The notes under the pieces are model-generated. The model was not told where the DNA came from. It saw only the letters and a list, made by a program, of their open reading frames with translations, and searched no databases. From contig NVWF01000002.1 of assembly GCA_002746155.1 (NCBI GenBank), positions 132 to 41,371 on the forward strand: DNA of 41,240 nt. The letters are read 5' to 3'. A program made the position numbers and the translations under genes. This document shows positions 18,170 through 27,335 of this stretch, piece by piece (positions within the stretch are counted from its first letter, which is position 1; each line of letters opens with the position of its first letter). This stretch comes from Gammaproteobacteria bacterium (lineage in GTDB: Bacteria; Pseudomonadota; Gammaproteobacteria; Enterobacterales; GCA-2746155).

Positions 18170-19420
18170 TTAATGTAAATTGGGTTGAGCACCCACTCCT
18201 TTTTCATCAATTATTGCTCCTCTTGAGAAGCGGTCAAGTCTGAAATCTTTAGCTTTTGGGTGTGGCTCATCCGTTGCTAATAAATGGGCATAGCAGAGGC
18301 CACTGGCTGGTGTTGCTTTAAATCCGCCATAACACCAGCCGCCATTGAAATATAAGCCTTTGATGTGGGTGCGATCAATAAAGGGCGAACCATCCATTGA
18401 CATATCAACAACTCCCCCCCAATTACGTAGCAACTTTGCACGACCAATGGCGGGCATTATCGCCATACCGCCTTCACAGACATCCTCAACCACTGGCAGA
18501 CCTCCTCGTTGAGCGTAACTGTTATAACCATCAATATCACCACCAAAAACTAGACCACCCTTATCCGATTGTGAGACATAGAAGTGGCCTGCACCGAAAG
18601 TGATAACACCGGATATAAAGGGTTTTAAACCCTCAGTGACGAATGCTTGAAGTACATGGCTTTCGATGGGTAAGTTGATGCCAGCCAAAGACATGACTCG
18701 ACTGGATGAACCAGCGACACAGACTGCAATTTTATTTGCTGTAATTTGCCCTTTACTCGTATTAACACCCGTGCAGTTGCCGTTAGTGATCTGGAAACCG
18801 GTCACTTCACAATTTTGGATAATATCCACACCACGACTATCGGCACTTCTGGCATAACCCCAGGCCACTGCATCATGTCTAACCGTTCCTCCTCGAGGTT
18901 GCAATAAGCCCCCCTTGATAGGAAATCTTGCATTATCAAAATCAAGATATGGATAGAGTTTGCGCACAGCATCCTGATCGATTAGCTCTGCTCCAGCACC
19001 GGACATGATCATGGCATTGCCACGTCGAACATAGGCATCTCGCTGAGGGTCGCTGTGAAATAAATTTAAGATACCACGCTGAGATACCATGGTATTGAAA
19101 TTGAGTTCCTGCTCTTGGTTTTCCCAGAGTTTCATGGAGTATTCATAGAAGGGTTGGTTTTCTGGTAGCTGATAATTTGAACGTATGATGGTTGTATTGC
19201 GTCCAACATTACCACCGCCTATCCAACCTTTCTCCAGAACAGCAATATTATGCATGCCATACTTACTCGCTAGATAATGTGCGGTGGCTAATCCATGTCC
19301 ACCACCACCGACTATTATGATGTCATAATGTTTTTTTGGTTGAGGACTACGCCACACAGGTTTCCAACCCTTGTGTCCAGTTAAAGACTCTTTAATAACT
19401 TTTAAAGCTGAATAACGCAT
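18170..19420 (-). CDS. soxB: sarcosine oxidase beta subunit-like
   Basis: 416 aa; YDIIIVGGGGHGLATAHYLASKYG, GGTVRHDAVAWGYARSADSRGVDIIQNCEVTGF (keeps the RHDAVAW flavin-attachment histidine context). Confidence 0.93.
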   Translation of the reverse strand: MRYSALKVIKESLTGHKGWKPVWRSPQPKKHYDIIIVGGGGHGLATAHYLASKYGMHNIAVLEKGWIGGGNVGRNTTIIRSNYQLPENQPFYEYSMKLWENQEQELNFNTMVSQRGILNLFHSDPQRDAYVRRGNAMIMSGAGAELIDQDAVRKLYPYLDFDNARFPIKGGLLQPRGGTVRHDAVAWGYARSADSRGVDIIQNCEVTGFQITNGNCTGVNTSKGQITANKIAVCVAGSSSRVMSLAGINLPIESHVLQAFVTEGLKPFISGVITFGAGHFYVSQSDKGGLVFGGDIDGYNSYAQRGGLPVVEDVCEGGMAIMPAIGRAKLLRNWGGVVDMSMDGSPFIDRTHIKGLYFNGGWCYGGFKATPASGLCYAHLLATDEPHPKAKDFRLDRFSRGAIIDEKGVGAQPNLH

Positions 19421-19660
19421 AGTTTCATGTCGGTTTGAGTTTAATCATATATTGTACTGACTATGATCTCAGAAAAGATATTAGTAGGTCTTTGTTATAA
19501 TAGACTTTATATGTTCTAAGAACGACATCACAGGTGGGTAAAATAAATCTATCGTTAGTACTAGAAATTGGCGTCTTCAAGACTGTGTAGGTCGTTTATT
19601 CTCAACTTGATTGTTTTTTTTGAGTTAGTATTACGGTAATAATTTTCTAGGAAAACTCTA

Positions 19661-21349
19661 ATGACTAATAAACAAAAAAAGTACCTATCTGATATTGAAA
19701 TTGCCCGTGAAGCAAATATGCTGCCGATTCAAAATATGGCTGACAAATTAGGCATCCCAGAAGAACATATTATAACCTATGGTAAACATCGTGCAAAAAT
19801 TAGCCGTGCTTATCTTGAATCAGATCGTAAAACTAACAATGGAAAATTAATTTTAGTTGCCGGTATCACACCTACAAAAGCGGGTGAAGGTAAGACCACA
19901 ACATCTGTTGGCTTAGGTGATGGTCTTAATAAGATTGGCAAGAATGTCGCAATTTGTCTAAGGGAACCCTCTCTTGGTCCCTGTTTTGGAATGAAGGGTG
20001 GAGCAGCGGGGGGCGGTCAATCGCAGGTGGTTCCAATGGAAGAAATCAATCTTCATTTTAATGGAGATTTTCACGCCATTGGTGCCGCTCATAATCTGCT
20101 GTCAGCTATGATCGATAATCATATCTATTGGGGTAATGAATTGAACATCGATATTCGTAAAATATCCTGGGGCAGAGTGATGGATATGAATGATCGTGCC
20201 CTAAGAGAAACCACTGCCGCTCTTGGTGGTGTTTTTAATGGCTTTCCAAGAAGTGATCATTTTGATATCACGGTTGCTTCTGAAGTAATGGCTATATTTT
20301 GTCTAGCCAATGATCTTAAAGATTTACAGGAAAGGCTCGGTGAAATTGTTGTTGCAGAATCATTAGATGGCAAAGATATATACGCAAGAGACCTAAAAGC
20401 TGTTGGAGCAATGACAGCATTATTAAAAGATGCCATTCAACCGAACCTCGTACAGACGATGGAAGGAACCCCTTGTTTAATCCATGGAGGACCATTTGCA
20501 AATATTGCACACGGTTGTAATTCTGTTATTGCGACTAGAACGGCGCTTGAACATGCCGATTATGTTGTGACAGAAGCAGGTTTTGGAGCTGATCTTGGTG
20601 CTGAAAAATTTTTTGATATCAAGATGCGACAATCAGGATTGAAGCCTGATATGGCAATCATTGTTGCTACAATCCGCGCTCTAAAAATGCATGGTGGTGT
20701 TGAAGATAATTCTTTATCGTTAGAAAATGTCGAAGCTGTGGAACTAGGTTTTGCCAATCTTAAACGACATGTAATGAACACAAGAAAATTTGGTGTTCCA
20801 GTCATGGTGGCTATCAATAGTTTTGTTGGTGACACTGAGGCAGAAAGAGCATGTTTAATAAAGCTCTGTGAAAAAGTAGGCATTGAAATTGTAGAGTCTA
20901 ATCATTGGGCAGAAGGAAGTTCAGGTAGTGAAGATCTGGCTAAGGCTGTAATAAAAATGTTAGATGAACAACCCAGCAAATTTGATTTTTTGTATAACTC
21001 CCACATTTCACTATGGAACAAAACCCATACAATCGCACTTGAGTTATACGGTGCCGATGACATAATTGCCGATACCAAAGTAAGGGCAAAATTCGCTAAT
21101 TTTCAGAAAAAATATGGTGATCTGCCAGTTTGTATTGCCAAAACTCCCTTATCATTCAGCACCGATCCTCTATTGAAAGGAGCCCCTTCAGGACATGTAA
21201 TACCCATTATGGATCTACGGCTTTCACACGGAGCACGATTTATAGTTGTTATCTGTGGCAATATCATGACTATGCCAGGACTACCCAGACGGCCGGCCGC
21301 AGAAAATATTTATGTGAATGAGCAGGGTTGCATTGAGGGTTTATTTTAA
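19661..21349 (+). CDS. fhs: formate-tetrahydrofolate ligase
   Basis: 562 aa; [72 protein letters not shown]. Confidence 0.97.
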   Translation: MTNKQKKYLSDIEIAREANMLPIQNMADKLGIPEEHIITYGKHRAKISRAYLESDRKTNNGKLILVAGITPTKAGEGKTTTSVGLGDGLNKIGKNVAICLREPSLGPCFGMKGGAAGGGQSQVVPMEEINLHFNGDFHAIGAAHNLLSAMIDNHIYWGNELNIDIRKISWGRVMDMNDRALRETTAALGGVFNGFPRSDHFDITVASEVMAIFCLANDLKDLQERLGEIVVAESLDGKDIYARDLKAVGAMTALLKDAIQPNLVQTMEGTPCLIHGGPFANIAHGCNSVIATRTALEHADYVVTEAGFGADLGAEKFFDIKMRQSGLKPDMAIIVATIRALKMHGGVEDNSLSLENVEAVELGFANLKRHVMNTRKFGVPVMVAINSFVGDTEAERACLIKLCEKVGIEIVESNHWAEGSSGSEDLAKAVIKMLDEQPSKFDFLYNSHISLWNKTHTIALELYGADDIIADTKVRAKFANFQKKYGDLPVCIAKTPLSFSTDPLLKGAPSGHVIPIMDLRLSHGARFIVVICGNIMTMPGLPRRPAAENIYVNEQGCIEGLF

Positions 21350-21503
21350 ATAATAAGCTTTCCGATGCTATTTCAGCAAAATTTATCAGTCAGCTAGTGA
21401 TTTTGTCGTCAACAGACAAGTCCAAGTCGTTAGTAAGTACAACTGCAAGTCTACTATAGAATAACATTAGCTCGAATATATGTGTTTCCAATGAGGTACC
21501 TTC

Positions 21504-22211
21504 ATGTCCGACGAAAACGCTAATGATGATATTGATCTAAGTGCACTTCCTGATGATGAGCTAGTTGAGCAGATCCAAGATGATCTCTACGATGGACTTC
21601 GCGATGAGGTTATCGAAGGGACTGAAATCCTATTAGAGCGAAAGTGGAAGCCTTCAGATGTACTCACTGAAGCCCTAGTGGGTGGCATGTCAATTGTAGG
21701 TGTGGATTTCCGTGATGGTATTTTATTCGTCCCAGAAGTTCTTTTATCAGCAAATGCAATGAAAGGTGGCATGGCAATTCTTAAACCTTTACTTTCTGAA
21801 TCTGATTCAGTGAGCGCTGGCAAAATGGTCATCGGTACAGTGAAAGGGGACATCCACGATATCGGCAAGAACCTCGTTAAGATGATGATGGAAGGCGGCG
21901 GCTTTGAAGTCATCGATCTTGGCATTAATCAAACGGCAGAAAACTTTTTCGCAGCACTTGAAGAACATAAACCTGATATTTTAGGCATGTCAGCGCTATT
22001 GACAACAACCATGCCATACATGAAGTTTGTTATCGATGAAATGGTGGAAAGAGGGATTCGTGATGACTATATCGTGTTAGTTGGCGGTGCTCCCTTAAAT
22101 CAGGAGTTTGGTGAAGCTGTTGGTGCAGATGCTTATTGCCGTGATGCTGCAACCACAGTCGATACTGCAAAAGAACTACTCGAATTACGTCAGCAAAAAG
22201 TCACAGGTTGA
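21504..22211 (+). CDS. corrinoid (B12-binding) methyl-carrier protein
   Basis: 235 aa; GTVKGDIHDIGKNLVKMMMEGGGFEVIDLG has the DxHxxG cobalamin motif; four-helix N-terminal domain ending in VLLSANAMKGGM. Confidence 0.95.
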   Translation: MSDENANDDIDLSALPDDELVEQIQDDLYDGLRDEVIEGTEILLERKWKPSDVLTEALVGGMSIVGVDFRDGILFVPEVLLSANAMKGGMAILKPLLSESDSVSAGKMVIGTVKGDIHDIGKNLVKMMMEGGGFEVIDLGINQTAENFFAALEEHKPDILGMSALLTTTMPYMKFVIDEMVERGIRDDYIVLVGGAPLNQEFGEAVGADAYCRDAATTVDTAKELLELRQQKVTG

Positions 22212-22218
22212 ATATCCA

Positions 22219-22893
22219 ATGAATCAAATCCTACCTATCATTAATATCATTGCTTGTGGTGCTCTAGCTAAAGAGTTATTTGCACTAAAATCTCTTAATC
22301 AATGGCAACAGATAAATATCACTTGCATACCTGCAAAGTACCACAATACTCCGGCTTTAATACCGGATGCTGTGGAGCATAAAATCATTGACATTAAAAC
22401 AGAAAATGACGGTCAAATATTTGTGGCCTATGGTGATTGTGGTACAGGAGGATTGTTAGATAGCCTACTGGAAAAGCATGATGTTAAACGCTTGCCAGGT
22501 GCACACTGTTATCAGTTTTTTGCAGGGCAAGAAGCATTTGAAGATCTCCAGGAAGACGAATTAGGCACCTACTATCTAACGGATTTTCTCGCTAGTCACT
22601 TTGATAACTTTGTCTGGAAGGCACTGGGCCTTGATAGACATCCTGAGCTACTAGACATGTATTTTTCCAATTATAAAAAGCTCATCTATTTAGCACAAAC
22701 CCACGATGATAAAATCACCGATCTTGCAAGAGAAGGTGCAAAACGCTTAAATTTAAAATTTGAACGCATCTATACAGGATATGGTGATCTGGACTCTAAG
22801 ATAAGCGAAATTCGAATGCAAGAAATACCATCCGTACAAATTCCATCTAGTCACCAAAACCCTTCACTGGATAATGAGCAGACTTATCAATAA
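22219..22893 (+). CDS. DUF1638 domain protein
   Basis: Start moved from the ORF track's 22108 to ATG 22219 (MNQILPIINIIACGALAKEL); VAYGDCGTGGLLDSLLEKHDVKRLPGAHCYQFFAG is DUF1638-like. Confidence 0.85.
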   Translation: MNQILPIINIIACGALAKELFALKSLNQWQQINITCIPAKYHNTPALIPDAVEHKIIDIKTENDGQIFVAYGDCGTGGLLDSLLEKHDVKRLPGAHCYQFFAGQEAFEDLQEDELGTYYLTDFLASHFDNFVWKALGLDRHPELLDMYFSNYKKLIYLAQTHDDKITDLAREGAKRLNLKFERIYTGYGDLDSKISEIRMQEIPSVQIPSSHQNPSLDNEQTYQ

Positions 22894-23372
22894 TGTACTC
22901 ATTACGCCGAGTCATGGTCAGCAATGCTAAAGCAGCATCCAATTTATACCATGCTTTAGAAGCCATACTTGTATTTCTAAACCCTGTTTGGAAATTTGTC
23001 GGTCTAGAGAGAATTGACAAGGCCTTTTCTTTTATTGAGAGAAATATCAAAGGATTATTATTTGATTGTCAAATGTGTGGCTATTGTGTGCTAGACAAAA
23101 CGGGCATGTCTTGTCCAATGAACTGTCCCAAGCAAATTAGGAATGGTCCCTGTGGCGGAGTTCGTGACGATGGCAACTGCGAAGTAAAACCTGAGATGCG
23201 CTGTGTCTGGTTGGAAGCCTGGAGAGGAGCAAAAAAATTAGATCCCAATACAACAGTTGTTCCAGATTTGGAAATTCTTTCACCGGTTGATCAACTCAGA
23301 AAAGGGCACTCATCCTGGTTGATTAAAGTGCAAGAAATACAATCATCAAAGGTTAGCGTAAGCCATGATTGA
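22893..23372 (+). CDS. MetV-like / MTHFR C-terminal-type cysteine-rich protein
   Basis: 159 aa; CQMCGYCVLDKTGMSCPMNCPKQIRNGPCGGVRDDGNCEV; TAATG overlap with the previous gene. Confidence 0.88.
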   Translation: MYSLRRVMVSNAKAASNLYHALEAILVFLNPVWKFVGLERIDKAFSFIERNIKGLLFDCQMCGYCVLDKTGMSCPMNCPKQIRNGPCGGVRDDGNCEVKPEMRCVWLEAWRGAKKLDPNTTVVPDLEILSPVDQLRKGHSSWLIKVQEIQSSKVSVSHD

Positions 23373-24369
23373 AGAAAAAAAATCATCGCCTAAGAGTCTT
23401 TTACCAGGTGATAAGCGCCCGATCCCAGCTGGTCATTCTACCGGTGGTCGATTAGAAGCTGTTTTACGCTCTGGTGGGTTCGCAGTCACTGCTGAAATGG
23501 CTCCTCCAGATTCAGCCGATCCTCAAGATGTCTATGACCGAGCTGCAATGTTTGATGGGGTTGTGGACGCCATTAATGCAACCGATGGCTCTGGTGCTAA
23601 CTGCCATATGTCCAGTATGGGCGTTTGCTCATTACTGACTCGTAAAGGTTATGCCATGGTGATGCAGATATCCTGTCGAGATAGAAACCGAATTGCCATA
23701 CAAGGTGATGTGCTGGGCGCATCTTCAATGAATGTAGCCAACATCCTCTGTCTTAGTGGGGATGGCATCAAAACAGGGGATCATCCAGAAGCCAAAGCAG
23801 TATTTGATTTGGATTCCATGACACTCTTAAAAGTCATCAGGAGGATGCGCGATAAGAGCCAATTTATGAGTGGCAGAAAAATCACAAAAGCACCTGATGT
23901 TTTTATAGGGGCTGCGGCAAATCCCTTTGCAGAGCCTTTAGACTACAGACCTCATCGCCTAGCTAAGAAAGTGGTGGCTGGAGCGCAATTTGTTCAAACA
24001 CAGTACTGTTTTGATATGCCTATTTTTAAAGATTATATGAAACGTGTTGTGGATTTGGGTTTGGCTGAAAAAGTCTTCGTTCTCGCTGGTGTTGGTACCA
24101 TGGTATCTGCGGCTTCTGCTACTTGGATTAGACATAATATACCAGGCATAAATATACCCAATCACATTATTAAGCGTCTCAAAGATTCAAAGAATCCTAA
24201 ACATGAAGGTCAGGAAATTTGCATAGAGATTATGCAACAGCTCAAAGAGATTGAAGGTGTTTCTGGTATACATCTAATGGCCTATCGACAAGAATCAACA
24301 GTAAAAGATATGGTATTAAAATCGGGTATTTTAGATGGCCGAAAACCTTGGCGACCTTCATACAACTAA
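23365..24369 (+). CDS. methylenetetrahydrofolate reductase (MetF family)
   Basis: 334 aa; GGFAVTAEMAPPDSADPQDVYDRAAMFDGVVDAINATDGSGANCHMS...MQISCRDRNRIAIQGDVLGASSMNVANILCLSGD; overlaps the MetV-like gene. Confidence 0.92.
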   Translation: MIEEKKSSPKSLLPGDKRPIPAGHSTGGRLEAVLRSGGFAVTAEMAPPDSADPQDVYDRAAMFDGVVDAINATDGSGANCHMSSMGVCSLLTRKGYAMVMQISCRDRNRIAIQGDVLGASSMNVANILCLSGDGIKTGDHPEAKAVFDLDSMTLLKVIRRMRDKSQFMSGRKITKAPDVFIGAAANPFAEPLDYRPHRLAKKVVAGAQFVQTQYCFDMPIFKDYMKRVVDLGLAEKVFVLAGVGTMVSAASATWIRHNIPGINIPNHIIKRLKDSKNPKHEGQEICIEIMQQLKEIEGVSGIHLMAYRQESTVKDMVLKSGILDGRKPWRPSYN

Positions 24370-24381
24370 AGGTAAATAAAT

Positions 24382-25281
24382 ATGACAACTCGTACACATT
24401 TAAGCTCTCACAGCAAAGAACTCATTATTGGATTTGATCAGCCTTTTACCATGATTGGTGAACGAATTAATCCAACTGGCAGAAAATTGCTAGCTGAGGA
24501 GATGAAAAATGGAGATTACAGTCGCGTAGAAAAAGATACCTTAGCCCAGATGGCTGCAGGTGTACAAATGCTAGATGTAAATGCCGGAATTCCACTGGCA
24601 GATGAACCTAAAATACTTGCTGAAACTATTCAGCTTGTCCAGTCAATTTCAAATTTACCTCTGTGCATTGATTCTTCCATCATCGAAGCACTGGAGGCTG
24701 GGCTTGCGGTTTATCAAGGTAGGGCTCTTGTTAATTCTGTTACAGGTGAGGACGAAAGTCTGGATCGAGTATTGCCACTGGTTAAAAAATACGATGCAGC
24801 GGTGGTGGCTATTTCCAATGATGAAACGGGCATCTCAGAAGATCCCAATGTGCGTTATGAAGTCGCTAAAAAAATCGTTGAGCGTGCCCAAGATTATGGT
24901 ATTGATCCCCAGGATGTTATCGTCGATCCCCTAGTGATGCCGGTAGGTGCAATCAATAGTGCAGGCCTGCAAGTTTTACATTTAATCAGCAGGCTTAGAA
25001 ATGAACTTAAAGTAAACACTACCTGTGGCGCTTCAAATTTCAGTTTTGGTATCCCTAATCGAAATGGCATGAATGCATCATTTATCAGTATGGCAATTGG
25101 AGCTGGAATGACCTCTGCAATTATAAATCCCTTACACTCTGAAGTGGTTCAAGCTGTTAGAGCATCGGATGTTATAATGGGCAAAGACCCTGATTGTTCA
25201 AACTGGCTAGTCAACTATCGTGAAGCCGTACCAGAAGGAACGGGGGGACGTGCAGGACGACGTGCTCGACGTCGTAAATAA
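24382..25281 (+). CDS. methyltetrahydrofolate:corrinoid methyltransferase-like (DHPS-fold)
   Basis: 299 aa; FTMIGERINPTGRKLLAEEM, MLDVNAGIP, LCIDSSIIEALEAGLAVYQGRALVNSVTGE, NTTCGASNFSFGIPNR. Arg-rich C-terminus. Confidence 0.92.
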   Translation: MTTRTHLSSHSKELIIGFDQPFTMIGERINPTGRKLLAEEMKNGDYSRVEKDTLAQMAAGVQMLDVNAGIPLADEPKILAETIQLVQSISNLPLCIDSSIIEALEAGLAVYQGRALVNSVTGEDESLDRVLPLVKKYDAAVVAISNDETGISEDPNVRYEVAKKIVERAQDYGIDPQDVIVDPLVMPVGAINSAGLQVLHLISRLRNELKVNTTCGASNFSFGIPNRNGMNASFISMAIGAGMTSAIINPLHSEVVQAVRASDVIMGKDPDCSNWLVNYREAVPEGTGGRAGRRARRRK

Positions 25282-27335
25282 TGAATAAAGTCAAGGTAGT
25301 CTTTACACCTTCTGGTATACAAGGAGAGGTAGATAAAGACACAGACATTATGACTGCGGCGAATGAGTTAGGCGCTGATATCGCTACACTCTGTGGTGGA
25401 AATGGTCAATGTGCCCGTTGTAAGATCCAAATTAGTAGCGGTGAATTTGCTAAACACAACATCACATCAAAAGTCGAAAACCTCAGTGATGTAACCGATA
25501 TTGAAATCAAACGATTATCAAAATCAGCTTTAGAGCAAGGTTATAGACTTGCCTGTAGGGCCAAAATATTAGCCGATATTGTGGTTGATGTACCTCTAGA
25601 CAGCCAAGTTCACGAACAAGTTATACGTAAACCAGCTACCACTTTGGATAGTGATTTTATATCCAGTGCTGTATCGGCAATTCAACTTATTTATGTCCAG
25701 GTAGAAGAACCTCAGTTGGATAGTCCAACGGGTGACTTGGAGCGTTTAAAACAAGCTATTGAGTCAGAAGTTGGATTAACAAAGCTATCCGTAGAACCTG
25801 CTTTATTGCCACAGCTACAAAATGTGCTCAGAAAGGGCAATTGGCAAGTGACTGTTGCAATCTATGAGCAATCAAAAGTAATCGCTATTTGGCCAAGCAA
25901 ACAGCTTACAGCCTATGGACTAGCCGTTGATATTGGTTCCACAACAATTGTCGGACACCTCTGTGATCTCGAAACAGGCGAAGTATTAGCAACTCATGGC
26001 TTGATGAACCCTCAGATTCGATTTGGTGAGGATCTGATGAGCCGAGTTTCCTATTCCATGATGAACCCTGGTGGTGTTCAACAAATGACAGATATTGTTC
26101 GTCAGAGCATCTGTACCATTGTGGATAAATTACTCTCAAAGTCAAAAGTTGCAAGAGATAAATTGCTTGATGCTGTGTTTGTAGGAAATCCGGTGATGCA
26201 TCATCTTTTTCTCGGTATCGATCCAATTGAACTTGGCGGTGCTCCATTTGCTTTAGCAACCCAAGGTTCAGTTTCACTACCAGCTTCCACTTTAAAATTA
26301 AACCTTGCTGAGGGTGCTCAGATCTATATACCACCCTGTATCGCTGGCCATGTTGGTGCTGATGCTGCAGCTGTACTTTTAGCTGAAAGACCTTATAAGC
26401 AAGGCAAAATCACTTTGATTATTGATGTGGGTACTAATGCTGAAATTATCCTTGGCAATCGAGAAAAGTTAGTTGCGGCTTCATCTCCTACGGGTCCTGC
26501 ATTTGAAGGTGCTCAGATTAATGATGGACAGCGTGCAGCACCTGGAGCCATCGAGCGGGTGCGTATAGATTCTGAAACACTTGAACCAACGATTAAAATT
26601 ATTGGCGTCGACTGTTGGTCAAACGACAAACAGTTTGAGTCAGCCTTAACTAAAAATAGAATTACAGGAATTTGTGGTTCTGGGATCATAGAAGCCATAG
26701 CAAGTTTATTCCTAGTGGGAATCATCAAGCCTGATGGCGTAATCGACGGTGATAAATCGGCGATATCTGATCGCGTGATTAAAAATGGAAAAACATGGGC
26801 TTATCGATTAGTAGACGAGCGCTATGGAGAAAGCTCATCGGTGTTAATCACTCAAAATGATGTCAGAGCCATTCAACTTGCCAAGGCAACGCTTTATGCC
26901 AGTATAAAGTTACTGTTGGCAAAGCTTAAGGGCAAAAATATCGAGAAGATCTGCTTTGCCGGTGCATTTGGTGCCCAGATCGATCCTCTTTATGCAATGT
27001 TATTAGGCATGATCCCCGATTGTTCACTGGATAACCTAGTTTCGGTTGGTAATGCAGCTGGCACAGGTGCTCGAAAAGCCCTGTTATGTACTAAATCGAG
27101 GCGGGAAATAGAGTCTGAAGTTATTAAACTCGAAAAGATTGAGACAGCAGTTGAAGCTAATTTTCAAGAACACTTCATCAATGCAATGGCACTGCCTCAC
27201 AAGGTCGATCAATTTGAGAATCTTGCGAAACTAGTAACAATCCCTCAACAATTATCTGAATCAAGATCTCAAGGAAGAGGAGCCAATAGAAGACGACGTT
27301 CCTCACTTGGAGATCGCTTAAAAAGCTCTCGATAG
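25281..27335 (+). CDS. RACo-like reductive activator of corrinoid proteins (2Fe-2S ferredoxin + ASKHA domain)
   Basis: 684 aa; LCGGNGQCARCKIQISSGEF, AVDIGSTTIVGHLCDLETGEVLA, IPPCIAGHVGADAAAVLLAE, LIIDVGTNAEIILGN. Confidence 0.93.
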   Translation: MNKVKVVFTPSGIQGEVDKDTDIMTAANELGADIATLCGGNGQCARCKIQISSGEFAKHNITSKVENLSDVTDIEIKRLSKSALEQGYRLACRAKILADIVVDVPLDSQVHEQVIRKPATTLDSDFISSAVSAIQLIYVQVEEPQLDSPTGDLERLKQAIESEVGLTKLSVEPALLPQLQNVLRKGNWQVTVAIYEQSKVIAIWPSKQLTAYGLAVDIGSTTIVGHLCDLETGEVLATHGLMNPQIRFGEDLMSRVSYSMMNPGGVQQMTDIVRQSICTIVDKLLSKSKVARDKLLDAVFVGNPVMHHLFLGIDPIELGGAPFALATQGSVSLPASTLKLNLAEGAQIYIPPCIAGHVGADAAAVLLAERPYKQGKITLIIDVGTNAEIILGNREKLVAASSPTGPAFEGAQINDGQRAAPGAIERVRIDSETLEPTIKIIGVDCWSNDKQFESALTKNRITGICGSGIIEAIASLFLVGIIKPDGVIDGDKSAISDRVIKNGKTWAYRLVDERYGESSSVLITQNDVRAIQLAKATLYASIKLLLAKLKGKNIEKICFAGAFGAQIDPLYAMLLGMIPDCSLDNLVSVGNAAGTGARKALLCTKSRREIESEVIKLEKIETAVEANFQEHFINAMALPHKVDQFENLAKLVTIPQQLSESRSQGRGANRRRRSSLGDRLKSSR

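Noticed and set aside
19421-19660. Glycine or cobalamin riboswitch in the soxB/fhs divergent region
   Set aside because: Looked for because of the pathway, but I could not recognise conserved riboswitch core motifs. An Infernal/Rfam scan would be needed.
20560-20883. 107-aa minus-strand ORF
   Set aside because: Antisense to the strongly conserved fhs gene; no independent coding evidence.
21587-21925. 112-aa minus-strand ORF
   Set aside because: Antisense shadow of the corrinoid protein gene.
24581-24934. 117-aa + strand ORF
   Set aside because: Alternative frame inside the methyl-THF:corrinoid methyltransferase-like gene.
25906-26334. 142-aa minus-strand ORF
   Set aside because: Antisense shadow of the RACo-like gene.
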